From Paenibacillus sp. DMB5 (lineage in GTDB: Bacteria; Bacillota; Bacilli; Paenibacillales; Paenibacillaceae), in the NCBI RefSeq assembly GCF_001517085.1, contig NZ_LRAC01000137.1, forward strand, positions 1 to 64,000: 64,000 bases of DNA, given 5' to 3'. Of the stretch, positions 45,643 through 55,570 are shown piece after piece (within the stretch, counting starts at the first letter, position 1; each line of letters starts with the position of its first letter). The notes beneath the pieces were generated by a model. That model ran no database searches and was not told the DNA's origin. It was given only the letters and a program-made list of their open reading frames with translations. Position numbers and translations under genes: made by a program.

Positions 45643-46632
45643 CTACTCCAAATTCTCATTGAAGAAGGACTCAAGCTTGTCAAATGGAATTAAGTTTACC
45701 CGGTCATACAAATCCACATGTCCGGCGCCAGGAACAATATAAAGTTCCTTTGCTTCTCCTGCCAGCCTGTAGGCTTCTTCGCTAAACCCTCTGCTTGCTG
45801 CATTCTCACCGGCGATAAACAGCATAGGACGTGGAGAAATCGTTTCAATGTCTGAGTATGGGTAGAAATTCATAAACTTGACGTTACTGGTCAGCGTAGG
45901 ATGTGTCGTGAGTTCAGGTGATGAGCCCTTAGGAGTGAACTCACCTCTTGGAGTGCGGTAGAAATCATAAAACTCACGCTGCATTGCGGGAGTGTTCTCA
46001 TCTATTTCATGTACTGTTCCGCCAGTGTATTTGGTTTCACCACCTGTAAACTCCACATAACGCTGTTCCGCGGCCTCATCGAGAGTCTCCTTTCGCTGCC
46101 AGCTTCGGCTGGCCGTGCCCATATCAACCATACTAACTGTCGCAATGACTTTCAGTCTGGGGTCGATTTTTGCTGCGCTAATGACAAAGCTGCCGCTGCC
46201 ACAAAGGCCGATAACCCCAATTCGCTCTCTGTCAACAAACCCCTGAGTACCCAGGAAGTCCACTGCAGCACTGAAATCTTCTGCATAGAGATCCGGCGAA
46301 ACTGCATTGCGTGGAGATCCCTCGCTCTCCCCCCAAAAAGACAAATCTATAGATAAAGTAACGAACCCTCTTTCAGCCATTTTAGTTGCATATAGATTGG
46401 CACCTTGTTCTTTTACTGCACCCATAGGATGCCCTACAATGATTGCTGAATTTTTGTTGTTCAAATCCAGTCCTTTCGGAAAGAAAAGATTACCCGCTAC
46501 ATTCATACTGTATTGATTTTTAAATGTAATCTTCTGCTGGGTTACCATTTCACTCTGGTAAAAGTTGTTTGCTCCATTAGACATGTCTGGTGTATATGAA
46601 GATTTATTAGTTTTACTCATTGATTTTTTCAT
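45643..46632 (-). CDS. Alpha/beta hydrolase, dienelactone-hydrolase-like (paralogue 1)
   Basis: A 329-aa cytoplasmic alpha/beta hydrolase. The nucleophile elbow reads IGLCGSGS, allowing Cys (G-x-C-x-S) or Ser (C-G-S-G) as nucleophile; the catalytic His lies in GAGHVDLYD and the oxyanion region in GHPMGAVKEQG. It is one of three related proteins in the window (see 47163 and 60831). Substrate unknown. Direct repeats cover the promoter at 46708-46740. Confidence 0.85.
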   Translation of the reverse strand: MKKSMSKTNKSSYTPDMSNGANNFYQSEMVTQQKITFKNQYSMNVAGNLFFPKGLDLNNKNSAIIVGHPMGAVKEQGANLYATKMAERGFVTLSIDLSFWGESEGSPRNAVSPDLYAEDFSAAVDFLGTQGFVDRERIGVIGLCGSGSFVISAAKIDPRLKVIATVSMVDMGTASRSWQRKETLDEAAEQRYVEFTGGETKYTGGTVHEIDENTPAMQREFYDFYRTPRGEFTPKGSSPELTTHPTLTSNVKFMNFYPYSDIETISPRPMLFIAGENAASRGFSEEAYRLAGEAKELYIVPGAGHVDLYDRVNLIPFDKLESFFNENLE

Positions 46633-46693
46633 TACTTTCTATGCCCCCAATAAAAATGTTTAGCAATCCTGAAATTGCCGTTCCATGGTTTCA

Positions 46694-46740
46694 ATTATAG
46701 AGTTACTCTTTTGGATAACTAATTCTTTTGGATTACTAAT
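46694..46740 (-). promoter_or_regulatory. Promoter with tandem 16-bp operator-like repeats
   Basis: Minus-strand TATAAT at 46694-46699 lies upstream of the hydrolase start. CTTTTGGATAACTAAT (46708-46723) and CTTTTGGATTACTAAT (46725-46740) are direct repeats with one mismatch and a 17-base period over the -35 region. The core ATAACTAAT also occurs in the palindrome in front of the LysR gene at 48372, so the LysR protein is a candidate regulator. Confidence 0.5.
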
Positions 46741-46807
46741 ATGTTATCCTACCCCAATCTCCTCCACTTAATTCAAACTCAACAGTCTGATGCCTTTCAA
46801 TGGATAA

Positions 46808-46871
46808 AAGCCACTATGAATCCTTGTTTAAAGTACCAGTGATACTATAAACAAGGGTCGCATCGTGGCTT
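46808..46871 (-). terminator. Imperfect long hairpin after the small-protein gene
   Basis: AAGCCACTATG..CCTTGTTTA..GTA pairs with TAC..TAAACAAGG..GCATCGTGGCTT over about 64 bases. Located 26 bases past the stop of the 84-aa gene; probable terminator of the hydrolase/small-protein operon. Confidence 0.5.
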
Positions 46872-46896
46872 CTTCATACAGTAAATGGCACCCCAT

Positions 46897-47151
46897 CTAA
46901 TTCGGCTTGTTTGTTTGACTCAGCCTGGTGTCTTTCACCAGATTGATCAAATAATCGACACAGTCAATATGATCTTGAATGATGTGTAATTTCTCAAGCA
47001 ATCCCCGCCTATGAGTCCCCAGTAATGGCAGGGTTTCAGGAAAATGTTCTTCTTCTACGTGCCTTAAAATAATTGCAGTTATCTCATCATCACAACCGCA
47101 GTCCTTTAAGCACTGCAAAAGATCAATGGGGGAATCGAGTATTTCTTCCAT
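46897..47151 (-). CDS. Small conserved-type protein of unknown function
   Basis: An 84-aa acidic, probably all-helical soluble protein (ILRHVEEEH, LLEKLHIIQDHIDCVDYLINLVKD). The C-terminal helix pattern LLEKLH..QD.IDCVDYLI recurs in small hypothetical proteins of Bacillota, but I cannot name a family. It begins 11 bases after the lipoprotein hydrolase gene and so is co-transcribed with it. Confidence 0.6.
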   Translation of the reverse strand: MEEILDSPIDLLQCLKDCGCDDEITAIILRHVEEEHFPETLPLLGTHRRGLLEKLHIIQDHIDCVDYLINLVKDTRLSQTNKPN

Positions 47152-47162
47152 ATTATTTTCTG

Positions 47163-48287
47163 TTACGCCTCAAATGCATCTTTGAAGAAGCTCTCAAGTT
47201 TGTCAAACGGGATTGAATCCACTTGATCATAAAGATCGACATGATTCGCACCAGGTACAACTACAAGTTCCTTAGAGCCGCTCAGCTGCTCATATACAAC
47301 CTCGCTCAAACCTTTAGTCATCGCATTTTCACCAACAAGAAGAAGCACCGGACGCGGAGAAATGGTGTCCAAATGATCCAGCAGGTTGTAGTTCATAAAA
47401 GTTGTAGTGCTGGTTGTAGTGAAGTTTGCGGTAGCGTTAGGATGATGTCCACGCTCCAATCCATAATAGGAGTAAAATTCAGCTGACATAGGATCAAGAC
47501 CTTCGGGGATTTGAGTATCGGGCTCACTCGGGAAGGTCGGAATATACTCCGGCTCTCCGTTTTCAAAATCCACCCAACGCTGCTGACTGACCTCATCCAG
47601 CATTGCGGTGCGCTGTTCAGCGGTCAGCGCGTCGAAGTTGCTGCTGATGTCAATTAAGCTTGCCGTGGCTATTGCTTTAATGCGAGTGTCGACTTGGGCC
47701 GCAGAGAGCGCAAATCCGCCACTGCCGCAAATGCCAATGGCCCCGATTTGATCGCGGTTTACAAATGACCGAGTTCCGATATAATCAACCGCAGCGCTAA
47801 AGTCTTCGGTAAAAATATCTGGAGAAGAAACATGGCGAGGCTGCCCTTCGCTATAACCGTTAAAGGAAGGGTCAATAGCCAAAACTACAAATCCTCGCTG
47901 AGACATTTGATTGGCGTATACTCCCGGTCCCTGCTCCTTAACACCGCCATACGGTGGGCCAACAACCAGTGCTGGATAATGCTTAGTTTTGTCCATATTT
48001 TTAGGTGTGTACAGATCTGCAGCGATAGTAATACCATATCGGTTTTTGAAAGAAACATGCGCTCTTTCTACATTTTCGTTTAGTTCAAAAGTGTAATATT
48101 CATTTATCATTGTTTTATTCTCCTGCTCTTTAGTATTAAGTATATTCGAAGAAGACATCACCATTTCAGATTGAGCCCCTACGTTACTTTGAGTTGTAGC
48201 TGAAGTCGAATTCCCGCATGCGCTAAGTGTCAGCATCCCAGTAAGTAACAAACAAATCATACTCGTTTTTATCAAGTTTCCTTTCAC
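47163..48287 (-). CDS. Lipoprotein alpha/beta hydrolase, dienelactone-hydrolase-like (paralogue 2)
   Basis: A 374-aa protein with a lipoprotein signal peptide (lipobox LSAC, Cys24) and then the same hydrolase domain as paralogues 1 and 3: GPPYGGVKEQGPGVY, elbow IGICGSGGFALSAAQ, and GANHVDLYD. It would be anchored on the outer face of the membrane, unlike its two cytoplasmic relatives. GTG 48287 is the longest start; TTG at 48275 fits the RBS AAGGAG better. Divergent from the LysR gene, which probably regulates it. Confidence 0.85.
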   Translation of the reverse strand: MKGNLIKTSMICLLLTGMLTLSACGNSTSATTQSNVGAQSEMVMSSSNILNTKEQENKTMINEYYTFELNENVERAHVSFKNRYGITIAADLYTPKNMDKTKHYPALVVGPPYGGVKEQGPGVYANQMSQRGFVVLAIDPSFNGYSEGQPRHVSSPDIFTEDFSAAVDYIGTRSFVNRDQIGAIGICGSGGFALSAAQVDTRIKAIATASLIDISSNFDALTAEQRTAMLDEVSQQRWVDFENGEPEYIPTFPSEPDTQIPEGLDPMSAEFYSYYGLERGHHPNATANFTTTSTTTFMNYNLLDHLDTISPRPVLLLVGENAMTKGLSEVVYEQLSGSKELVVVPGANHVDLYDQVDSIPFDKLESFFKDAFEA

Positions 48288-48371
48288 TCCTTAGTTAAAA
48301 TTTTCATATGTGCACCTTTAATATATCAACGCTTATTCACTATGTAAAATTCTTATGAAGTATCGTGTATC

Positions 48372-48394
48372 ATAACTAATAGTTATGGTATAAT
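48372..48394 (+). promoter_or_regulatory. LysR-type operator and -10 box
   Basis: ATAACTAATAGTTAT (48372-48386) is a palindrome of the T-N11-A LysR type, followed directly by TATAAT at 48389-48394 upstream of the LysR gene. Located between the divergent LysR and hydrolase genes, it fits autoregulation and hydrolase control. Confidence 0.55.
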
Positions 48395-48435
48395 TTTATA
48401 CAAATATAAGTTTTATTAATTAGGGAGTGCTTATA

Positions 48436-49314
48436 ATGCTTGAAATCCGTGTACTTTCTTATTTTTTAGCAGTTGCAAGAGAACAGAATATTACAAGAGC
48501 TGCAGAATTTTTGCATATCACTCAGCCTGCATTATCAAGACAGATGATGGACTTGGAACAGCAACTGGGTAAACTACTTTTCATTCGAGGGCGAAAAAAG
48601 ATCACTCTTACTGAGGATGGCGAGTATCTAAGAAAATGTGCACAAGAAATTGTAGAACTCAGTGAAAAAGCCGAAAGCAACTTTTTAGATCATACAACTC
48701 CCATTAGCGGTGACATCTACTTGGCCTGTGGTGAATCACAAGCCATGGAGTATATTGCTGCGATATGTAGAAACATTCAACTGGAACACCCCAATGTCCA
48801 TTTTCGATTTCATAGCGGGGATGCTGATACAATTTTTGAACGTTTAGAGAAAGGTCTGGCTGATGTAGGAATGCTGCATGACCCAATACGTTATGAAAAG
48901 TTTGACTATGTAAAACTTCCAACAACCGGGGACCGTTTAGGAATTTTAATGCCAAAAGATAGCCATTTTGCTAATTCAGAGTATATAACAAGCGAAATTT
49001 TCAGCGATTTACCTATTATTCTTCCTGATCAAGCTTTCTATGGTAATCCAAATCCCGAATGGATCGGTGGGAATCGATCAAATTTAAACATTGTCGCTAC
49101 CTATAATCTGTTATACAATGCCACATTCCTAGTTGAACAAGGTGTTGGATTCGTAGTATGTCTTGAAGGACTGGCAGACACGAGTGGTAACCGCAACCTG
49201 ATCTTTCGGCCTTTATATCCTGAACTAAGAGCGGATATGTACATGGTTACCAAAAAGTATAAAACCTTCTCATCTTCAGTAAAAATGTTTATAAAAAAGG
49301 TCATAACATTGTGA
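48436..49314 (+). CDS. LysR-family transcriptional regulator
   Basis: A 292-aa regulator with the N-terminal winged helix (FLAVAREQNITRAAEFLHI, QPALSRQMMDLEQQLG) and a substrate-binding domain (about 90-290). ATG 48436 follows GGGAG by 8 bases; an in-frame GTG at 48427 overlaps the RBS. Divergent from the lipoprotein hydrolase gene. Confidence 0.94.
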   Translation: MLEIRVLSYFLAVAREQNITRAAEFLHITQPALSRQMMDLEQQLGKLLFIRGRKKITLTEDGEYLRKCAQEIVELSEKAESNFLDHTTPISGDIYLACGESQAMEYIAAICRNIQLEHPNVHFRFHSGDADTIFERLEKGLADVGMLHDPIRYEKFDYVKLPTTGDRLGILMPKDSHFANSEYITSEIFSDLPIILPDQAFYGNPNPEWIGGNRSNLNIVATYNLLYNATFLVEQGVGFVVCLEGLADTSGNRNLIFRPLYPELRADMYMVTKKYKTFSSSVKMFIKKVITL

Positions 49315-49327
49315 AGCAGCAAAAAGT

Positions 49328-49360
49328 GGGGAAACCATTTATCTGGTTTCCCCTTTTCTT
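49328..49360 (+). terminator. Rho-independent terminator of the LysR gene
   Basis: GGGGAAACCA - TTTATC - TGGTTTCCCC is a perfect 10-bp stem followed by TTTTCTT, shortly after the LysR stop codon. Confidence 0.9.
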
Positions 49361-49457
49361 TAGCGCTAAATCTGAGGTTGCTAAGCTACTATACGTTTTT
49401 AGAATCATGAATAGAATAAATTAAACTCTTTCCGGAGGTTACAACCTATTAAACTTA

Positions 49458-49808
49458 TTACTGTCCTGAGCTGACCTTAATTGTCCCAGTTAGATTTCGG
49501 ATATTCTCGCTGCCGGATATTGCATGACCAAGCTCATAAAGTCCGCTACCAGGGCTAGGTCTGAAACTTCCATACAACATAACCACATCGTCCCACGGCG
49601 CATAATACGCAAGGCTCCCAAACGACCCTGTGGCCTCAGGGGCATCACTGGTATCCAGTGGTTGTGGGGGATAGAATATTTTTTCATTATCACTATAGTT
49701 TTGTACTTCAATGAAAATAGGTAGTTGATTTATAAGATCCTTTACGGCCCGACTGTTATTCAGCTCAAAAACGATGGTGTTCTCATTGGATTGAACAGTG
49801 ATTTGCAT
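49458..49808 (-). CDS. Cyclophilin-like fold protein (cytoplasmic)
   Basis: A 116-aa protein of the bacterial cyclophilin-like (Cyclophil_like2) type: INQLPIFIEVQNYSDNEKIFYPP, split by variable residues, then GSFGSLAYYAPWDDVVMLYG and YELGHAISG. Whole length is one domain. Members have a cyclophilin beta-barrel but lack known prolyl isomerase residues; function unknown. It is a paralogue of the next, lipid-anchored protein 100 bases upstream. Confidence 0.82.
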   Translation of the reverse strand: MQITVQSNENTIVFELNNSRAVKDLINQLPIFIEVQNYSDNEKIFYPPQPLDTSDAPEATGSFGSLAYYAPWDDVVMLYGSFRPSPGSGLYELGHAISGSENIRNLTGTIKVSSGQ

Positions 49809-49910
49809 ATTTATTTCACCAACCTTTATATGTTAGAAAAGAAGGAGCATATCAGGCATTCGTTCTGACATTGGTAAGAAGAAAGGCATCAGCGTAAAGT
49901 CCGGCGTCAT

Positions 49911-50435
49911 TTAATTAACTGCTTCTATTGATATCTTCCCTTCTTTCATCGACTGAATATGCTCGTTTCCGGACACTACCTGTCCGAGTTCATATAAACT
50001 GCCGTTTGGGTCAAAATCATCGTAAAACATGATGACATCGGCCCAGGGTTCATAATACGCCAGAACGCCCAATCCCCCCCTTGCCAGCGGCGCATCGCTG
50101 ACGTCCAACGATTGTGGCGGATAAAAGATCTTTTCATTGTTGCTATAGTTTTCAACCTCCAAGGACAGAGGTAACTGCTCATAGAGATTCTTTGCGGCTA
50201 TTGAGTCGTTAAGCCGGAAGATGACAACATTCTCTTCTGCACTGATCCGAATCACCATACCTAACGTTTTATCTTCTGTTTGTAAATGCTCTGCTGAGAA
50301 TGGTAACTCAGATCCTTTCTTTGTTTGTCCGCTTTCCACTGAATTAGGTGCTACCACAGACTCTGGTTCTTTGCTGCAACCAACTATAGCGCTCAAGAGT
50401 AATACAAGCAGTATTGAAACTATTTGTTTTCCCAA
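49911..50435 (-). CDS. Cyclophilin-like fold lipoprotein
   Basis: A 174-aa paralogue of the 116-aa protein with an added lipoprotein signal peptide (lipobox AIVGC, Cys20) and a charged linker, followed by the same domain (LPLSLEVENYSNNEKIFYPP and GVLAYYEPWADVIMFY). Start taken as TTG 50435, 4 bases after AGGAGGGG; the ATG at 50450 overlaps the RBS itself. Exported and membrane-anchored. Confidence 0.82.
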   Translation of the reverse strand: MGKQIVSILLVLLLSAIVGCSKEPESVVAPNSVESGQTKKGSELPFSAEHLQTEDKTLGMVIRISAEENVVIFRLNDSIAAKNLYEQLPLSLEVENYSNNEKIFYPPQSLDVSDAPLARGGLGVLAYYEPWADVIMFYDDFDPNGSLYELGQVVSGNEHIQSMKEGKISIEAVN

Positions 50436-50516
50436 CTTTCCCCTCCTCATTAAACAAAATCAATTTTGCTATAGAAATTTCCGGATTTTCATTTTAGTCA
50501 AGAGTATTTCTTGCAT

Positions 50517-51740
50517 TTATTGCGAAACCGATGCTGGCTTTTTAATCAGTAATGCGTACGAGATAACAGCCAATATACTCGTCATGAAAATCGTGACTCC
50601 GAAAGGCATTGCGGAGTTCTCTCCTGCGAGTCCCACAAGTGGAGAAGTGACAGCTCCTAAAGCGAATTGCAGCGCGCCCAACACAGCGGCAGCGCTCCCC
50701 GCAATATGCCCTTGCGACTCCATAGCAAGCGTAAAGGATACAGGGCCGATAATGCCTATCGATACCGCGAATAAGAAGATTGAAATAAACAAGGCAAAAA
50801 ATGGCCAATTAAATATAATAACAATCAGGACAGCAGCGGTAGTTACAAAGGCTAACTGCAGTCCGAGTCGAAAAATGTGATGTTCTACCATGCGTCCGGC
50901 CAAACGTTTGACAACCTGCGATCCCAGAATAATCCCGAGACCGTTTAAAGCAAACAAAACCGAAAACAGTTGAGGGGATATGCCATACATGTTTTGATAA
51001 ATAAACGGGGTGGCTGAAACATAAGCGAACACTCCTGAGAACAAAATACCATTGACAATCGCGTACCCCATAAAATTCCGATCCCGGAGTAAGGCAACGT
51101 AATTTCGGAATACTTCCATAAAACTGCCTGTAACTCGCCGCTCTACAGGCAAGCTTTCTTGGATACCCCATATAGTCATACCTGTTAGAAAAAGTCCCAA
51201 AAGCCCTAAGAAGATGAACACACCGATCCATGAAGTGAATGTAGTGACCAGGCTTCCGGCTGTAGGAGAAATCAATGGTGCGATATTGCTGATCATCGTC
51301 AACAGTGCAATAAACTTGACCATTTCAACGCCACTATACTGGTCGCGAACGATTGCACGGGAAATGACAATTCCCGCGGAGGCGACAAATCCCTGTATAA
51401 AGCGCATAGCAACAAAAATACCCACGTTTGGAGAAAAAGCGCAGGCTATAGAAGCCAGCACATAGAGAACCATGGAAATAACTAAAGGTTTTCGTCTACC
51501 ATACACATCACTTAAAGGGCCTGTAACCAGCTGCCCTATACCCAATCCCAGCAAGCTTGACGTTAAGCTCATTTGAATTACAGATGCATTTGTGCCAAAA
51601 TAACTTGTCATTTGCGGAAGCGATGAAAGATACATGTCCACCGTAAATGGGCCTAATGCCGAGAAGGCAGATAACATCAAGGCAAATAAAACAGGATGAC
51701 TATTGTTTTTACATTCATTTCGATAACTCCCTATCGCCAT
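50517..51740 (-). CDS. MFS multidrug efflux transporter, Bcr/CflA type (DHA1)
   Basis: A 407-aa protein with 12 predicted transmembrane helices. Motif A region GQLVTGPLSDVYGRRKPL between TM2 and TM3 and motif C-type RFIQGFVASAGIVISRAIVRD are typical of Bcr/CflA drug:H+ antiporters. Likely expels small toxic molecules. Followed downstream by an independent-looking lipoprotein gene and preceded 5 bases upstream by the SDR gene, so it may be co-transcribed with SDR and AKR genes. Confidence 0.92.
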   Translation of the reverse strand: MAIGSYRNECKNNSHPVLFALMLSAFSALGPFTVDMYLSSLPQMTSYFGTNASVIQMSLTSSLLGLGIGQLVTGPLSDVYGRRKPLVISMVLYVLASIACAFSPNVGIFVAMRFIQGFVASAGIVISRAIVRDQYSGVEMVKFIALLTMISNIAPLISPTAGSLVTTFTSWIGVFIFLGLLGLFLTGMTIWGIQESLPVERRVTGSFMEVFRNYVALLRDRNFMGYAIVNGILFSGVFAYVSATPFIYQNMYGISPQLFSVLFALNGLGIILGSQVVKRLAGRMVEHHIFRLGLQLAFVTTAAVLIVIIFNWPFFALFISIFLFAVSIGIIGPVSFTLAMESQGHIAGSAAAVLGALQFALGAVTSPLVGLAGENSAMPFGVTIFMTSILAVISYALLIKKPASVSQ

Positions 51741-51745
51741 TCGAT

Positions 51746-52507
51746 TTATTTATTCTCAAATCCCCTGAACGGGAAAATCGGATCTTTAAGATAAAAGTCA
51801 TATGTAGACTCGTCTACAATGCCTACTGTTTTATCACTATCAAAAAGGGCTAGCATAAAACCGGCCATTTCTTTAGAAGTGTGAAATTTAGGGAAGTGTC
51901 CTTCATATTGAAACTCATCTCTTTCCAAGGAACGAAGTTCAAATTCGGTTTTTGTTACTGCCGGGGCCAGAACCTTGGCCTGCATTTTTGAACCTCTAAG
52001 TTTTAACTCTTGTGCAAGACCCTCTGTAAATGCATTTACATAAAATTTGGTTGCCGAGTAAGTTACAAAATCTGAGATCATAATATAGCCGCCAACTGAA
52101 GAGACATTGATAATCTGTGCACCTTCGACATGTTCATAATCTCTCACAAACAGAGAAGATAGAATGGTTAATGCTCCGATGTTCAAGTGCAGCATCGATT
52201 CAATTTTAGTTAGGTTTTGTTCACCTATAGAAGCAAAATTTCCAAAACCAGCGTTGTTAATCCATGTCTCTAACTCAAATCCTTTTAAGGAGTCGTAAAA
52301 TGCATGGACATTTTCTGCTATTGATAAATCAACCGGCTTGAGGACTACAGCCAGGTCTTTATTGATCTTTAGTACTTCATCTTTAACTTCTTCTAACTTG
52401 TCTTCTCTACGGGCAGCCAATATCAGATTTTTCCCACGTTCTGCAAAAGCTAAAGCTGTTGCATAGCCAATTCCTGAACTTGCTCCGGTGATTACGGTAT
52501 ATTTCAT
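51746..52507 (-). CDS. Short-chain dehydrogenase/reductase (SDR)
   Basis: A 253-aa classical SDR: TGASSGIG nucleotide-binding motif at residues 6-13, NNAGFG, and catalytic YSATK with preceding Ser. ATG 52507 follows GGGGGATTTAAAAGG. It lies just after the aldo/keto reductase gene (16-base gap) and 5 bases before the MFS gene, suggesting an AKR-SDR-MFS operon for carbonyl compounds. Confidence 0.93.
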   Translation of the reverse strand: MKYTVITGASSGIGYATALAFAERGKNLILAARREDKLEEVKDEVLKINKDLAVVLKPVDLSIAENVHAFYDSLKGFELETWINNAGFGNFASIGEQNLTKIESMLHLNIGALTILSSLFVRDYEHVEGAQIINVSSVGGYIMISDFVTYSATKFYVNAFTEGLAQELKLRGSKMQAKVLAPAVTKTEFELRSLERDEFQYEGHFPKFHTSKEMAGFMLALFDSDKTVGIVDESTYDFYLKDPIFPFRGFENK

Positions 52508-52523
52508 CCTTTTAAATCCCCCA

Positions 52524-53411
<888 letters not shown>

Positions 53412-53458
53412 TCAATTTCAATCATTATTTTTATGCTTAACTTTTTCACTCCGTAAGA

Positions 53459-54640
53459 TTAGCTGTTTATTTCTTGAAAGGCCTCGACCCCTCTTTTTAG
53501 GCGCTGCAATCCATCTGCCAGTCTTTCTTTAGGACAAGCGTAATTCAATCGAATAAAGCCATTTCCATTCTCACCATAAATAGCTCCATCTGAGACATAC
53601 AGTCCTGTCTCTCTCCTGATAAACGAACAAAGGTCGTTAACTTGATCAGTGACATTTCGGCAATTGATCCAGGCTAAGTATGTGGCTTCAGAATGGATGA
53701 CCTGAAGCTGCGGCAGCTGAGTGGTAAGAAATTGTTCGAGATACAGCTTATTAGCCAGAAGATATTCCATTAAGGCTTGCAGCCATGGCTCCCCTTCCGT
53801 ATAGGCAGCGATTGCAGCTTCGATCGCAAAAACATTAGGCTCAGCCACCTCATCCGTATTAATACCACGATGAACAAGATTCCGGATTTCCGGATTTGGC
53901 ACGATAACACTCGAGGTTTGAATGCCCGCAAGGTTGAACGTTTTTGATGGCGCCACACAGGTAATGCTATTTTGAGCGATTGCATCCGATATGGAAGCAA
54001 AAGGAGTGTACCGGTGTCCTGGGTGCGATAAATCGCAATGTATTTCATCGGAAAGGATTAGAACCTGGTGCTTGATACATAGCTTACCAAGCCTTTCAAG
54101 GACTTGTTTGTCCCAAACTTTACCTATAGGGTTATGCGGGTTACAAAAGATCATCAGTGAAGTATCAGGTTCGGCTAACTTACCTTCTACATCGTCAAAA
54201 TCGATCGTGTATTGGTTGTCGTTATAGATTAACTCACTTGTAAGAACTTCCCTTTGATTGTTCTTTATTGAGTTATAAAAAATATTATAAACAGGCGAGA
54301 GGACGAGCACTTTCTCTCCTGGTCTGGTCATCTTACGGACAATCGAAGAGATCGCCGGCACTACCCCGGTACAAAACATGATCCATTCTTTCTTAATCGT
54401 GAAGTGATGTCTAGTTTTCCACCACTGGATGACTGCCTCGAAATACGTATCCGGTATTGAAGTGTAACCAAATATGCGGTGGTTTAATCTCTTATGCAGG
54501 GCGTCTACGATTGCAGGGGAGGTCTCAAAATCCATATCGGCCACCCACATAGGAAGCTCTCCGGAATCGACATCCCATTTATACGAATTTGTTTTCAAAC
54601 GGTTTGTCATGTAATCAAAATCAACTAACAGAACATTCAC
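53459..54640 (-). CDS. MalY/PatB-type PLP-dependent enzyme (putative C-S lyase/aminotransferase)
   Basis: A 393-aa fold-type I PLP enzyme with PMWVADMDFETSPAI, NPHNPIGKVW, LSDEIHCDL and the PLP-lysine motif APSKTFNLAG. MalY/PatB proteins cleave cystathionine and related C-S bonds. Homology already starts at VDFDYMTNRLKTNSYKWD, so the GTG at 54640 is preferred over ATG 54610; this makes the gene overlap the DUF3737 gene by 20 bases and implies coupling. Confidence 0.92.
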   Translation of the reverse strand: MNVLLVDFDYMTNRLKTNSYKWDVDSGELPMWVADMDFETSPAIVDALHKRLNHRIFGYTSIPDTYFEAVIQWWKTRHHFTIKKEWIMFCTGVVPAISSIVRKMTRPGEKVLVLSPVYNIFYNSIKNNQREVLTSELIYNDNQYTIDFDDVEGKLAEPDTSLMIFCNPHNPIGKVWDKQVLERLGKLCIKHQVLILSDEIHCDLSHPGHRYTPFASISDAIAQNSITCVAPSKTFNLAGIQTSSVIVPNPEIRNLVHRGINTDEVAEPNVFAIEAAIAAYTEGEPWLQALMEYLLANKLYLEQFLTTQLPQLQVIHSEATYLAWINCRNVTDQVNDLCSFIRRETGLYVSDGAIYGENGNGFIRLNYACPKERLADGLQRLKRGVEAFQEINS

Positions 54641-55481
54641 CCACTTTACTCAATTCGTATAGGGTATCGGATGTAATGATTTTCTCGTCGTCGGTAATAA
54701 TCTCACCAATATCCTTTGCGATGATTTTTCCGGAGATCGGATTTTTCACACTATCGATCGTGGTCTTGGATTCTACTTGAATTGTTGAATATTCGAATGC
54801 TAAATCGGTATTTAGTATCGTACCATTCTCGATCACCAGCCGATCCACGTAGCACATGCCTTGGTTGCTTTCGATCGTGCAGTTAATAAAGGTAAGATTC
54901 TTGGAGTTCCAGCCTAAATATTCCCCTATGATATGCGAATCATAGACAGTAACATTTTCACAATTCCAGAAAGCATCTTTCGAAATCAGCCTTGCATTAC
55001 GGATTTCAATATTTTTCGCTCCATCAAAGGCGTAGTTACCCGTTAAGGCGAGATTCTCGATCCTCACTTCTTCACTGTTCATCCCAAAGTAATCGCCTCT
55101 TGCAGTCACATGATTCATATAAATAACTTTACAATTCCACAAGGTTTCTTGAGCGTTAGGAAAATTCACATTGCTCAGACGGATCCCGCTGGAGCGTCTG
55201 AATGTCTTGGGGGCCTCAATGACACAATCGCTGACTGAAATCTGATGGGTGTACCAGATTCCAGACCGTGCCGTTTCCAATAAAGTACTGTTATTCAAAC
55301 GAATATCTTTGGAATACCACAAGGGATACTTCCATTTAAAGATACTATTGATAATGTCAATATTGTTGCTTTCCTTTAGAGGAGACTCTCCATCCGCGAA
55401 GACAGAATTTTTTATGAATAAATTACTACTCTTAAAAAGAGCTCGTTCTCCGGTTAGAATTTGTTGGTCAATGGTTGTCAT
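54621..55481 (-). CDS. DUF3737 family right-handed beta-helix protein
   Basis: A 286-aa protein made of repeated short beta strands (FADGESPLKES, FKWKYPLWYSKDIRLNNS, WNCKVIYMNHVTARGDYFG, FWNCENVTVYDSHIIGEYLGWN), the pattern of DUF3737 beta-helix proteins. No signal peptide. Function unknown; it overlaps the MalY/PatB-type gene and is often found beside such enzymes (general impression, not checked). Confidence 0.88.
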   Translation of the reverse strand: MTTIDQQILTGERALFKSSNLFIKNSVFADGESPLKESNNIDIINSIFKWKYPLWYSKDIRLNNSTLLETARSGIWYTHQISVSDCVIEAPKTFRRSSGIRLSNVNFPNAQETLWNCKVIYMNHVTARGDYFGMNSEEVRIENLALTGNYAFDGAKNIEIRNARLISKDAFWNCENVTVYDSHIIGEYLGWNSKNLTFINCTIESNQGMCYVDRLVIENGTILNTDLAFEYSTIQVESKTTIDSVKNPISGKIIAKDIGEIITDDEKIITSDTLYELSKVGECSVS

Positions 55482-55570
55482 CGACTCTTCACTTCCTCAG
55501 TCTTTAGTAGTTTTTTGTTAAACGGCAGCCGTGTTTCAGATGCCGGTTGTTGTGCTGGTTTTATCTTTTT

